A stretch of 64,000 nt of DNA, taken from Cichorium intybus (taxonomy: Eukaryota > Streptophyta > Magnoliopsida > Asterales > Asteraceae). The position numbers and the translations under genes were made by a program. The notes under the pieces were generated by a model. It was not told where the DNA came from. It saw only the letters and a program-made list of their open reading frames with translations, and did no database searches. This document shows, piece by piece, positions 10,018 through 21,506 of the stretch (position 1 is its first letter; the number at the start of each line of letters is the position of its first letter). The stretch lies in assembly GCA_023525715.1 (NCBI GenBank), contig JAKNSD010000060.1:377001-441000 (forward strand), in the 5' to 3' direction.

Positions 10018-11027
10018 AAAAACGATGGATTGAAAAATGAAAACAGAAGAACAAGTGGAATTCGGAATGAAGATTAGGGAGTGCGCATGTGAAATGGATA
10101 ATGAGTAAATGTTTAGAAAAGTTGGATTTGAATAGAAGAAGGGGGTAAGTTAAAGGGGTAAATTGTTTTGGGGCCATGTGAAAAGGGAAGAACGATGACT
10201 TGTGGGGGGCACTAACTTAGAATTTGGTAAACAAATTGGAAAAGAGTAATTGGATTCTGGAATGATTGTATTTACGAACAATTAGGAAGGTTTCGTACAA
10301 CTGCATTTTCCTAAATCGAGGCCATGATTATAAAACAATGTTCTTTTGAATTCAAGATTTTCAAGACCAACGTTTTTAGTGGTTTCATTTTACTTCTATG
10401 TTAAACAAGCTTCAATTCCTAAGATAACCTTCAAAATAACAAGGGATGAAGAGTATTGTAGCGTTTTATACTTTCATGCATTTATTTAAAAAATATTGGT
10501 TAATTTATATTGAAAAGATCATGTAAGGTTATTTGAAAACCTAAGATAAAAGCAACGAAAATGCCAAAATAATTGATCTTACTACAAAAGGGTGAAATCT
10601 GAGATAAAACTTCGTTTAAACATCCATATAAAATATGTGTGCAAACATCTGAATAGTTGTAATTCTGTGTGTTCATTTTCATTCATGTTTGTACAAGAGT
10701 TTGGAACCATCTTGAGAAAATCCACATAGAGGTACTTTTAGTTTGTTAGTGTCTCGATGAATCACCAAGGACTTTTGTAAATATCCTTTCAACAATGTTA
10801 AAAGTTAGACCAATGAATATTAATTCATATATGATAACAAAACAAACAAATAAGTACTTTAACTTTTAACAACAGAGTTTTAATGTAGTTTCCTTTTCGT
10901 CATGAAAGTTGATGTTATGTCAATCTTCATTGGCCTCCAGGATTGCATTGTACCTGAAGATGAAACAAGAAGAGTCAGGTACTCCTGGGCTGGTAAATAC
11001 TCTTTTAAGTTGGGACTAAAGGATTTA

Positions 11028-11030
<3 letters not shown>
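10018..11030. other. 5' flank of RLP44 and intergenic DNA
   Basis: The first about 150 bp next to the RLP44 start are purine-rich on the plus strand (C/T-rich on the coding strand), as in plant 5' UTRs. I could not identify a convincing TATA box on the minus strand. The rest has no recognisable gene. Confidence 0.5.

Positions 11031-11066
<36 letters not shown>
11031..11066. repeat. (GA)n microsatellite
   Basis: A perfect GA dinucleotide tract of about 18 units, shortly before the 5' LTR of the chromovirus. Confidence 0.95.
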
Positions 11067-11068
<2 letters not shown>

Positions 11069-11913
11069 TATATGTATGTGAAGTAGTCCGTTGGGTAATC
11101 TTGGCTTTGCTCTTCTCCTCGTGTGATTTTATTGGTGAATTCTTTGAGACATCATGTAACACCGTATGATAGTTGGTAAATATCTCATACTAATCTACAA
11201 TTTTTAATTAAATAACTACTACTATTATTAAATTTGTTAGAAAATTAGAATGACACTAAAGTGTGTTTTGGCCAATTTTGGCGGGATTGAGTAAGTAATT
11301 GGTGAGAGATTTGAATCTGTAAGGATTACGCGACGCGTCCAAGGAAGTACAATGTTATAATAGAAGTAAAGTTATAAGTATGATGTTATTGTGGATATGG
11401 GATGGACAAGACGTGTGGTGTACGTGACGCGCCCGTCAAGGCGACACGACACGTGGTACCTACAGTACAGGGGTATGTTAGGGATTTAAGTCGATCTTTT
11501 GACCTTTTTTCACACACACACTTTAGCAAAGGACATGAGACAAGAGTTTAAAGTTGTGTTGATGAAATTAACCATGGAATTCCAAGGATCTAGCTATTAC
11601 TCGTCAAGATTAAAGGTATGATCTTGATTATTAAGGCTAAATTTAAGTTTTGGAACCCTAAAGTCAGAATTTAAGGTTTTGTGATGTGAAGTTAGTAATT
11701 ATTAGGGTTTCAACGATACATTTGGATACTATGCCTAAATATCAATTGTGATGTTGAAACCAAGTTAAAAGAAACTGAGATGCGACCCTGAAATGGTCTG
11801 AATCAGTGAAGACCAAGGACTAATCGCTCGCGAGCAACGCGACACGTAGACCATAGGTCGCGACGCATAGCAGCTCGCAACCCCAATGGGTCGTATGGTA
11901 TTACACGGGACGC

Positions 11914-12799
11914 TGATAACGCCTAGTAATGTTAGACATTTTATGCGTTATGGGACTTGGTTTTAGTTAGTTTATCATTATTAAAAGACTAATATCGCTC
12001 ACTTTTAGTGCCAAGTGCCTTGTATGTGTTTTAGTGGAAATGCAGGGTTCAAAGTGCAAATTTGATGAAGTTGGAGATGAAAAACGAGGATAAAACCAAA
12101 GACATACTCGCGACCGCCGCGAAAAGCTTTACGTAATGCGGGAAATGGGATAAAAATGTGATCTGGAGCAATTTGAATTTCGAGAAGCGAGAAAACAAGG
12201 ATAGGGCTTGACTCGCGACGCGAACAACACTTATACGCGATGCAGACCAGTAGAATTTTCAACTATAAATAGAGGCTCCTAGATCGGATTTCGGGATCGA
12301 ATATTGACCCAAAGAGTGGGACTTTGGCTTCTTGGACTCAGGATTCATCGTTATTTCAATTTATGATCATAGTTGGTTCGTTTTGATTTTTTTTTTTTGC
12401 AATTTTAGTTTGTAGTTGCTCTTGTGTTTCAAGGTTTCTGATTCTAGAATTCCAGTGATCACTGAGTTGTTAGTTTCTGATTTCGAGCAAGCATTCAGCT
12501 CTGATTTCAGTTTGGTTTTATGAACAATTGTCTTTTGAGTCATTTTAATGAAAGTTGAATTTTAGTTAAATTGGTGTTTTGATATATTGATTGCACATAG
12601 ATCTGAGTTTAGTTGCTGATTTATAATTCTTTAAGTTGTTTTTGGAGTGATGTGCAGTGATATTCACCGACTATAGAGTGACACTATAGCGTAGTTTTAT
12701 TATAGATACAAAGTGTCAACCACGAACTCCTTAGTTTGACCCTTTCTTACTGCTACTAGTGGAACGTAAGGTTTTTATTTTTGACTTTTGACCGCATCA
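11914..12799 (+). mobile_element. Probable solo LTR of an Athila/Tat-like element
   Basis: About 890 bp are absent at the matching place of the 3' LTR (near 22348). The insert starts TGATAACGCC and ends near GACCGCATCA. It contains a strong core promoter, CTATAAATAGAGGC at 12262-12275. Start, size and TATA box resemble LTRs of the Athila/Tat group. The flanks do not give a clear 5-bp duplication (GACGC on the left, a GACGT some 10 bp past the right end), so the right boundary is uncertain by about 10-30 bp. Confidence 0.55.
12262..12275 (+). promoter_or_regulatory. TATA box of the nested LTR
   Basis: CTATAAATAGAGGC is a consensus plant TATA box placed mid-LTR, where the U3/R boundary of an LTR retrotransposon would be. 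Confidence 0.6.
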
Positions 12800-13114
12800 A
12801 CAACTATGACGTGTTAGACACGAAGTGCCCATAACAACGGTGCGAGGCGTAATTCTTTTAGAAAGCATTTTCCTTGTTTTCTTGAAGTTCCTTCAACTAG
12901 TAAAACTATAATTAAGAATCATATTGGTTGTAAAGTGTTCTATAATGGTATAGACGATTTATAAGTTCTTATGCATGCCTAAAAACCTAATGTAGGCTGA
13001 GTGGGGATAAAAGTGTTTGATTTGAGATTTGTGGTTGCAACACTATACTCTTGGCAGGATCATCAGGCGATAACCACTTTCTCTCATATATTGTTGATGC
13101 TATTAGCAATATTA

Positions 13115-13275
13115 CGCATGTGCCTAAGTGGCTGGAAGTCTATGTGGTTGAGATATGAGTGCCCTAGTGGCTGGATAGTGCCTTAGTGGATGGGAGTGTG
13201 CTTTAGTGGTCGGGAGTGTGCCTTAGTGGCTGGAAGCCTATTTGGCTGAGGTACGAGTGCCTATGTGACTGGGTG
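13115..13275 (+). repeat. LTR minisatellite, GTGCCTTAGTGGCTGG-type units
   Basis: Variants of agtgccttagtggctgg-a repeat about every 20-35 bp, five to seven times. The same array lies in the 3' LTR near 22670-22810 and 22960-23095. It precedes the TGCTCACTAAGC motif at about 13382. Confidence 0.75.
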
Positions 13276-13696
13276 AAATAATGAGAGGGACAAAAATAGA
13301 ATCGTTATTACTCGAGTTTCTTCTAAGAAACCTTTATACTTAACAGCTGTGGTATTAATTAATGTTGACATTATTATTGGTTGCTCACTAAGCTTTAAAA
13401 GCTTACCATATTGTGTTGACTAACATTGTAGGTTCTGGTAACCCCTCAAAGAGGAAGTAGAATGTAGATGGCTAGGATAGGCGTGTTTGTGTATACTTTT
13501 CTACTAGTATGGTAACCTGACTGGAAGGATACTCCATGTTTGTATATTGTATTATTCTATTAATACACTTGAATGCTTTTGGGCTATGATGTACACCATA
13601 TAACTGATGGGTTTTTATGTAAATGTTATGTTAGTTTAATATTTTTAAAAAGAATTTTTTTGGGTGTACTTTGTATGGAAGTCAGACGTTACAAGT

Positions 13697-13708
13697 TGGT
13701 ATCTGAGT
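13697..13708 (+). other. Degenerate primer-binding site
   Basis: TTGGTATCTGAG follows the 5' LTR; it differs from the initiator tRNA-Met complement at one position (A to T). Confidence 0.75.
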
Positions 13709-13997
13709 CGAAGTTTTAGTTAACTAGGTCATTGAGTGTAGGATTCTAGACTTAAACTATGAGGAAAACACTAGCACATGCCTTGTTTGAGTAGTTGTTG
13801 TAGATTACTAGTCCATAAGCAGAACATGACGCATGGTGCTGAGGAGTGCGACGCATTTTCTTTAAAAAATACATTATTATGTTATTTTAGGCTATTATTA
13901 ATCTCTTAGTTATAATAATGACTCGTGCAATTACAAGCATGTGCTGTTTATTGAATTAATATAACAATGTGAACTAATTCGATTGCCTTTATTTAAG

Positions 13998-14273
13998 ATG
14001 GTGAATACTTGAAGTAATCAGGGTAAAGGAGGCTCGAGAGGAGGTCGACCCGAGTCTCAACATTCTACCATGACTTAGCTAACTCATACGGAGAAAATGT
14101 TTCAAAATAGTAAATGTGCCGATGAGGATAAGATGGAATATGCCACAAACCTGCTCCGAGGAAATGCCCACTTTTGGTGGGAGACGACTAACAATACTTT
14201 TGGTAAAGGCTTAGTACGAATGCTGACGTAAGAACAATTTAAAGTGAAGTTCATGGAGGAATATTGTTCAGCC
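13998..14273 (+). pseudogene. Chromovirus gag, N-terminal part (broken)
   Basis: The frame reads KMEYATNLLRGNAHFWWETT, then a stop, then EQFKVKFMEEYCSA. This matches the Retrotrans_gag capsid domain of Ty3/gypsy elements, where YATNLLRG, W(W/N) and FKxKFxEEYCP are conserved. Upstream, a Gln/Gly/Arg-rich leader begins with ATG at 13998. The domain stops exactly where a CACTACAAGAAAA end begins, and its continuation is found at about 15870. Confidence 0.8.
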
Positions 14274-14837
14274 GCACTACAAGAAAAATGGTCATATGTG
14301 ACTAATAATATTAGACACTGAATAATCAGTACTAGATACCACGTATCTAGGACTCACGAATCAGTCTTAGATAATATTTGAGACTGATTTTAATGTGTGA
14401 ATTATAAGGACTGACCAAACCTATTAGAGACTGACATGCAGCCCATGATATGTCGTGCCAATTTATGATTGGAGGGAAACATATTAGGGACTGAATTTTA
14501 GTCTCGGATAGACTATTGCCAATTTTAAATTTGGAAGGATACTTATTAGAGCTGAATTTTAGTTATTGATGGATTTGTTTCTGTTTTAATTTTGTAGAGA
14601 ATCTATTAAGGACTCAATTTTAGTCTCTAGTAGCATGCAATAATTTTGACTTCGGAAGGAAACTTATTAGCGACAAAATTTCAGTCTTTTGTAGAATGCA
14701 CCAATAATGTATAGAAGAAAACTTATCATGGATTGAAATTCAGTCTCGGATAAACGAGCAACAAATTTCACTTTGGAGCGAAACTTATTAACGATTGAAT
14801 TTTAGTAAATGTTAAAGAATTTAATTATATGATAAAT

Positions 14838-14840
<3 letters not shown>

Positions 14841-14892
<52 letters not shown>
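14841..14892. repeat. (TA)n microsatellite
   Basis: An unbroken TA tract flanking the left side of the hairpin at 14893-15270. Confidence 0.95.
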
Positions 14893-15375
<483 letters not shown>

Positions 15376-15598
15376 CAAATATATCTTGATAAATATTGTG
15401 TTTGTAACTAAATATGGATCAATCATTTTAAATCCGGACATGGCTATAATAGTAATTGACATAAAAATCAATTAATTTTAAATAAATAAAATCCTATAAA
15501 TCTGGTAACCGCTCCTATAATTATGAAAACTGATTTTTTTCTGAATTCTGATTTGTCCACACAGTCACACAATAATTACTAGTTTTAAAATAACCTAA

Positions 15599-15600
<2 letters not shown>

Positions 15601-15644
<44 letters not shown>
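15601..15644. repeat. (TA)n microsatellite
   Basis: About 22 TA units within the CACTA-type insertion. Confidence 0.95.
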
Positions 15645-15645
<1 letters not shown>

Positions 15646-15869
15646 CCAAAAACCATAATATTAATATAAATCTCCAAATCGTATCAGATTGTTGTTATCC
15701 CTCAATTTCAGCAAAAGATTTCCTCAAATCATCCTAATCCCTGATTTTATGGTTAATTCCCGATTCGATTCCTCTAATTCCTGCCTCGATTGCTCTAATT
15801 CCCACTACGATACACCCATACGATCCTCTATCTTCCTCAATCGTGTATGTAGCGTCATCTTCTCCTCCA

Positions 15870-16400
15870 TATGTGACGGTAAGATTGTTGGAGGAGGAGT
15901 TTATGTGTTTGGAACAGGGAACCAAGTCTGTGCAACAATGTGCATCAAAGTTTAATGAGAAAGTGATATTTTTTAAACATCAAGTTGGCATTGAAGATAG
16001 AAAGTTGACCATAATCTGTGGGGGTTGAAGACCCAGATGCAAGAATTTGTACAGACATCCAGATTCACTAATTTTTGTCAAATAGTGGAGGCTGCTAAGA
16101 ATCGAGAAACATAATCAAAATGGAATGAGACCAAAAAGGAAGTGGAAAAGATAAGTGAAGCGCCGAAAAGAAAATGGGAAGAAAGTCATAGAGGAATAAG
16201 TAAAAGAAGACAGTTTACAAGATCACAGCCCCGGTCGAACGTTAGGCAAAGCAAAGAGAAATGGTGCTATAAATGTTGTAAAAAGCACGCTGGAACTTGT
16301 GTTATAGTACCTCTGTCGTCTATATTCTTTAAATGTGGAAATACTGGTATCTAGCTTGAAAATTTTATTGTATGTACCCATTCTGGTTACCATTATGGGA
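15870..16400 (+). pseudogene. Chromovirus gag, C-terminal part with zinc knuckle (broken)
   Basis: Gag resumes with RLLEEEFMCLEQGTKS and KFNEKVIFFKHQVGIEDRKL. After a stop and frame change it continues as MQEFVQTSRFTNFCQIVEAA, a block well conserved in Ty3/gypsy Gag. A lysine-rich region and a decayed zinc knuckle (CYKCCKKHAGTC) lie at about 16265-16300, and a second partial one (FFKCGNTGI) at about 16327-16354. Several stops and at least two frameshifts make it non-functional. Confidence 0.8.
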
Positions 16401-16489
16401 GTAAAGACCATTAATCACGGATTTTCTAAAGGTAAAGATTGGAGGACAAAAAAGTGGACTGCGAGCGGATCAGCGAGGTAAAAAGGATG

Positions 16490-17020
16490 ATAAAGGTGGA
16501 GTTGATAGCGCAAAGGGTCAAGCCTTCCAGATGACGTTTGATGAAGCGAGGGCAAAACCATATGTGGTGTTAGGTACATACGTGCTGAATTCTTTTCCAG
16601 CACATGCTTTATTTGATGTGGGACAACATTTTCTTTTGTGTCTATCTCCTTTTTACGAAGATTAGCCGCTTCTTTAGTTCCTTTGGATGAAAATAATAGT
16701 TGAATGGCAACTGGAAGACGTGTATTAATTGCAGAGCAACTATGTGAGTGCCGACTTGAGATTGACGAGATCACTTTCCCTATAGATCCGAAGTTGATTA
16801 CTATGAAGGAATTTCATGTTTTCATGTGCATGGATTGGCTGGCCACTAATAAAGCTCAAGTTATTTGCAATAAGAAGGTCATTTTAATTGAGGCTCGTGA
16901 TGTGTCTCAGTTAACCAAGGTGAACGATGAAATGATAGGATATCGGTTGCTTCTTTATCCAAGGTGCGAAGAAGCATTAATAAGGGAGGTGTGTTATACG
17001 TAGCCTATGTGGCACTGTCT
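16490..17020 (+). pseudogene. Chromovirus protease and linker (broken)
   Basis: The frame KPYVVLGTYVLNSFPAHALF matches the start of the retropepsin domain of gypsy elements. The catalytic Asp-Ser/Thr-Gly triad reads Asp-Val-Gly and is followed by a frameshift. Downstream, FHVFMCMDWLATNKAQVICN matches the conserved FDVVVGMDWL-A block between protease and RT. Confidence 0.78.
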
Positions 17021-17039
17021 GAATCATATGCACGGTGCG

Positions 17040-17690
17040 TAGGGGAAGTAGAGATAGTGAATGAATACCCTGATATCTTTCCTAACGAGCTTCCAGGATT
17101 ACCACTGGATAGACAGATAGAGTTCACTATCGACCTCGTACCCAAGGCTGCTCCAATTGCTCGCGTTCCTTATCATTTAGCACCATTGGAGATGGAAGGA
17201 TTGAAGAAGCAGTTGCAAGAATTTTCAGGTCATAGAGTTTTTTCAGCCTGATTTATCTCCATATGGTGCTCTTATTTTGTTTGTGAAAAAGATGGACGGA
17301 TCAATGCGTATGTCCAGCAATTATCGTAAGCTACATAAAATCACTATAAAGAACCAATATCCTCTGTCGAGGATCGAAGATCTATTCGATCGACTTCAAG
17401 ACACTTCCTTTTTCTCAAAAATCAACTTATGGCCAGGATATATCGCTAATTGAAGGTTCGCGAGTCTGATATTCCGAAGACTATATTTCGTACTTGTTAT
17501 GAGCATTATGAATTCTTGGTGATGCTATTTAGGCTTACCAATTCCCTTGCAACTTGCATTGATTTGATGAATAGAGTATGTCGCCCTTTCCTTGACAAGT
17601 CAGTCATTGTGTTTATTGATGATATTCTAGCGTATTCATGAAGTTGAGAAGAACATAAGGTGCATCTACGAAAAATATTGGAACTTCTCT
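17040..17690 (+). pseudogene. Chromovirus reverse transcriptase (broken)
   Basis: EYPDIFPNELPGLPLDRQIE opens the RT domain, followed by LVPKAAPIARVPYHLAPLEM. After a frame change come LFVKKMDGSMRM and YPLSRIEDLFDRLQD. Another shift gives DIPKTIFRTCYEHYEFLVML and VIVFIDDILAYS. The active-site motif FIDDI is retained, but stops and three or more frameshifts split the domain. Confidence 0.85.
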
Positions 17691-17719
17691 GTCAAGAAAA
17701 GCTTTATGCAAAGTAGTTG

Positions 17720-17970
17720 TTAATGTTGATCTTGCAAAAATAGAAGCGGTGATGAAATAAGAGATTCCGCGAAATCCTTCGAAAATACAAAGTTTTGTTG
17801 GATTAAAAGGCTACTATCGACGATTTGTGGGGAACTTTTCTTCTATTGCTGCGCCATTGACTAGATTAACAAAGAAGAATGAAAGATATGTATGGACAAA
17901 GGCGCAACAAGCTTCATTTCAGCAACTAAAGCAAGCATTGTGTGAGGCCACGATATTAGCCTTACCATAG
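17720..17970 (+). pseudogene. Start of chromovirus RNase H connection domain (truncated)
   Basis: SKIQSFVGLKGYYRRFVGNF followed by SSIAAPLTRLTKKNERYVWT is the usual RT/RNase H connection of gypsy elements. The frame ends at TILALP, where the next LTR insertion begins. The rest of RNase H is not found on the far side, so some sequence was lost. Confidence 0.8.
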
Positions 17971-17975
17971 AGCGG

Positions 17976-19677
17976 TATAAGACCCTAATCCCGAAAGTTG
18001 CAAGTTCAACGCGAAAAAGGAAGCAAAATATGAGATTTTGGGAAATTAGGCAGTTACCGCCGCTAATGTTAAGATTAGCGCCGCTAATTTTCGCAGGGTT
18101 TGGAAGTGGGTTTGCACGATCACAATTAGCGACGCTAACTTGAGGGTTAGCAACGCTAACTGCTGATTATAGGCCAAAACAATAGATTTTGAAGTTTGGG
18201 CCACTTATAAGGGTGGGGAACCCTAGGGCAACCGCCATATGCATCATTTCAGCCCCCAAACTCGTGATTTTTCCTCTCTAGGCCATATGGAGTGATTTTT
18301 GATGATCTTGGATTCTTAGATGGATTTTTGAAGAGATTATGATGCTGTGAAAATACAAGGTGTTGCTAAGAAGATTTGTTCAAGTGAAGATCAACTAAAG
18401 CCTTTGTTTTGGACCATTGTGAGTAAAGTTCCAACCTTTGTGCATTTTTATGGTTCTTCTTATGATTTAAGTGGGTTTTATGGATTTAAATGATGTAATG
18501 GTCCTTTTTGGTGATTGTCCATGATTGAGAAGGATAAAGTCTGGAACTTTGTCTTAAATCCTTGATTTAGAACCTTTGGAATGGTTTAGAGAGTAAGCCA
18601 AACCCTCTTTGGTGATTTTGGTTAGTTTTGGACCATTTTGGACTTAGATATTGTTCTTGAGGTAGCAAGGTTATGTTTGGATGTTAAAGTTAGAATTTTT
18701 ATGGATTTAGGGACTGTTTGGAAGGTCCCTGGAAGGATTAAGACCTTCGCTGAATGGATTAAGAGCATAATGGACATTTGAGGTGTTCATAGTTAGCGAA
18801 GCTAACTAGGGGGAGTTAGTGGTGCTAAATGTGTCTGTTGACTTTTGTTGACTTTGAACTTTGTCCGTTAACTTTTTGACCAGTTTGACTTTTGGTCAAA
18901 CTTGAGGGTTTGGGGTACCGGTTTTAGAGGATTCCTATTTGGGATTTAAGAAGTTCTAAGTGGAGTTTATCCTTATTAGGAAGTTCATGTTGTCGGATAT
19001 GAGGACGCGCGTGAGGAGTGCTGTTTGGCTTTGCGTATCAGGTGAGTCTTCTCACTATACTATGGGTGAAGTTACATAAGTAGGTAACTTAATTACTATG
19101 TGTAATTATTATGTGTAGAAATGTGTTGTATGTGCTAAACGATGATTACTGACGGATCGGGGCAAGTCGGAGAGTCAAAAAACGATTTCTAACGGATCGG
19201 GGCAAGCTCGAGACTCAAAAGATGATTTCTGACAGATCGGGGCAAGCCCGAGAGTCAATAGATGATTACTGACGGATCGGGGCAAGCCCAAGAGTCAAAC
19301 GATGATTATCGGTAGATCGGGGCAAGCCCGAGAGCCAGGTTGTTCGGGGCAAGCGCGGAGACCTTTTTGTGATTGTGTGTTATGGAATAGATCGTGTGGT
19401 ATTATGGGAAACTCATTAAGCTTTGTGCTTACTCTTTCATCCTAATTATTTTTCAGGTATCTGCTGGCTTGAGCTTGGTGCACGACGCACTGTACCACAT
19501 CTGGGGTTTCAATAATTAAGTCTATCGCTGGATAATGATTTCAAATGTTTTGTTAAATGCGATTATTATGTTTTTAAATATTAGGTTTTAAATAGATGGC
19601 TTTTATTTTATAAACCGTTTTACGTATTTGTATTGTTTTAAAAATCGAAAAATTTATTACAGATTTGGGATGTTACA
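17976..19677 (+). repeat. LTR of nested Tekay-like chromovirus
   Basis: It starts TATAAGACCC (a decayed TGTAAGACCC) and ends GGGATGTTACA just before the PBS. U3 repeats the phrase TTAGCGACGCTAAC and variants. A TATA-like CACTTATAAGGG lies at about 18202-18213, followed by AACCCTAG. It is the same family as the LTR fragment at 47731-48580. Confidence 0.8.
19140..19360 (+). repeat. LTR minisatellite, about 40-44-bp units
   Basis: About five units of the type GATCGGGGCAAGCCCGAGAG..AACGATGATT, with a shorter sixth. It lies in the 3' part of the LTR, upstream of an ACTCATTAAGCTTTG motif at about 19401. Confidence 0.85.
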
Positions 19678-19679
19678 AG

Positions 19680-19693
19680 TTGGTATCAGAGCC
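19680..19693 (+). other. Primer-binding site of the nested element
   Basis: TTGGTATCAGAGCC directly follows the LTR end TGTTACAAG. It matches the initiator tRNA-Met complement perfectly. Confidence 0.9.
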
Positions 19694-20149
19694 TTGGTTT
19701 GAGGGATTTGGATGAACAGGAATGCGATTCCAAGGATTTGGATGAACAGGACTGGGATTCCAAACTCAAACCGGGGATTTAAGGATTTTCTAAAACGATT
19801 TTCAAAGAAAAACTGCTTTTAAATAAACTTTCTAAATAGTTAGAGAGACTAACATGCGGAAGATTCCCTTGCATGTTCTTGTTTGATTATTGCTTGGGAG
19901 GTTGAAACATGGTATGAATACCTGACTTATGATTTTTAACGGGACACATGTGTTTGAAAAGAATGAGATGTGATGCGCACAGTAGGTCGGAGCTCACGTA
20001 AGTGATTTATTTCCCAAAATATATGTGATGTTATATGATGATGATGTGATATATGCTAGAAATAGGCTAAGGATCCACTCAGGAAATTGCATGATAGAAT
20101 TGGCTTGGATCATAGGGATGCCTTTTGCTTAGTTTACTGCTTATTGTGT

Positions 20150-21230
20150 GCTACTTGCTATATAAAAAGTGAAAGAATGATTGGCTATATGAATCATCTT
20201 GATAAAAAATCACAACAATTGAAAACCTTCATGGGACGAGTATGGGTACCCAAATGTAGAGAGGTGCGGAGATTATTAGTGGAAGATGAGCATTGTACTC
20301 GGTATGCTGTCCATTCGTGCAGTACTAAAATCTACCGAACTTGGAAATCATGATATTGGTGACCTGGGATGAAACATGATGTATGCTGATTTGTAGAAAG
20401 ATGTCTAACATGTCTACAAGTTACGACAAACCATTAGAAGTCGTACAGAGTAGTTCATCTAATACCGATTCCAGTAAAGAAGTGGGACGAGATAACCATG
20501 GATTTTGTGACTATTTGACTAAATCACTGCTGTTTATACCCATGCGTGAAAACTATTTGATTAAAAAGTTGGTGGATATTCACATTAAAGAGGTGGTTGA
20601 CGGAATGGAATGCCAATCTCTATTATATCTAATAAGGACAACCAGTTCACATCTCGATTTTGGCAGAGCTTTCAGAAGTGTTGATGGGTACTGCTTATCA
20701 TCAGCAGAATGATGGGTAGAGTAAGAGGACGCTTGAAACATTGGAGGATATATTTCGCGTCTGCATCATTGATTTTGGAGGTAGCTGGGACGACTATTTG
20801 CTACTACTAGAATTCGCTTATAATAACAATTACCATTCCAACATTCAAATGGCACCGTATGAGGCATTGTATAAGGCCTCGTGTCGAACTCCTACTTGCT
20901 GTACAAAAGCAGTTGAGAAACCGTTTGCAAGACCTAGAATAGTAGCTAAAATGTCAGGAAAGATAAAAGAGATTTGCAAATATATGTGGATAGCCCAAGG
21001 ACGCCAAAACAATACACGGATAATCATCGCAAACCGTTGGAATTTACAAATGGATACAGGGTGATGTTGAAGGTGTCTCCGTGCAAGGGCGTGATCCGTT
21101 TTGGAAAGAGAGAAAAATCGAGTCCTCAATTTATTAGTCCCTTCCGTGTATTACAAAGAGTGGGAGCAATATCTTATCGTCTTGAACTTTTGGAGGAACT
21201 TCGTTAAATCCATAATGTATTCCACATGTC
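20150..21230 (+). pseudogene. Chromovirus integrase (broken)
   Basis: The zinc-binding region reads LKTFMGRVWVPKCREVRRLL, then HCTRYAVHSCSTKIYRTWKS, as in gypsy integrases. The core follows with DYLTKSLLFIPMRENYLIKK and IIDFGGSWDDYLLLLEFAYN, then HSNIQMAPYEALYKASCRTP. After about 21060 the C-terminal region reads VLQRVGAISYRLELLEELR. Frameshifts and stops are frequent, and the catalytic Asp/Asp/Glu cannot all be placed in frame. Confidence 0.83.
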
Positions 21231-21254
21231 ATACTTGAAAAAAAACATTGTTTG

Positions 21255-21495
21255 ATTATACACAAAAAGTGTCCTTGGCTAAAACTGAATTTGATGAAAA
21301 ATTAAGATACCAAGAACAACCCGAGAAGATTTTGGATCGTAGGGAAACACAATTGCAGAATAAGAAAATTGGACTCGTAAAGGTCCAGTGACTACATCAC
21401 AATGGTTGGGATGTAAAATGGGAACTCGAAGAAGATTTTAAGGCTACATATCCTCAGTTGTTTGAGATATTTCGAGGATGGAATCTTTTTGAATG
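21255..21495 (+). pseudogene. Chromodomain at the integrase C-terminus (one stop)
   Basis: The frame reads LRYQEQPEKILDRRETQLQN, then KKIGLVKVQ, a TGA in place of the usual Trp, and LHHNGWDVKWELEEDFKATY to YPQLFEIF. This is the chromodomain of chromoviruses, which tethers integration to chromatin. Only one internal stop is seen, so it is the best-preserved domain of the element. Confidence 0.85.
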
Positions 21496-21506
21496 AGGGG
21501 AGAGCT
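21495..21506 (+). other. Polypurine tract
   Basis: GAGGGGAGAGCT lies directly upstream of the 3' LTR start TGTAAC, the plus-strand priming site of the element. Confidence 0.8.

Larger units (their letters stand above)
11155..13693 (+). repeat. 5' LTR of the chromovirus, interrupted
   Basis: It starts TGTAACACCG and ends GACGTTACA before the PBS. It aligns with 21507-23509 through shared blocks such as GTGTGTTTTGGCCAATTTTG and GGTATGATCTTGATTATTAA. The extra length comes from the insertion at about 11914-12799. Confidence 0.85.
17976..20100 (+). mobile_element. Second chromovirus LTR plus leader nested in the first
   Basis: An LTR (17976-19677), an initiator tRNA-Met binding site and about 400 bp of leader interrupt the host pol. 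No second LTR, gag or pol of this element is present, so it is a truncated insertion. Its right limit is placed only by the return of integrase-like sequence at about 20100-20200. Confidence 0.7.
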
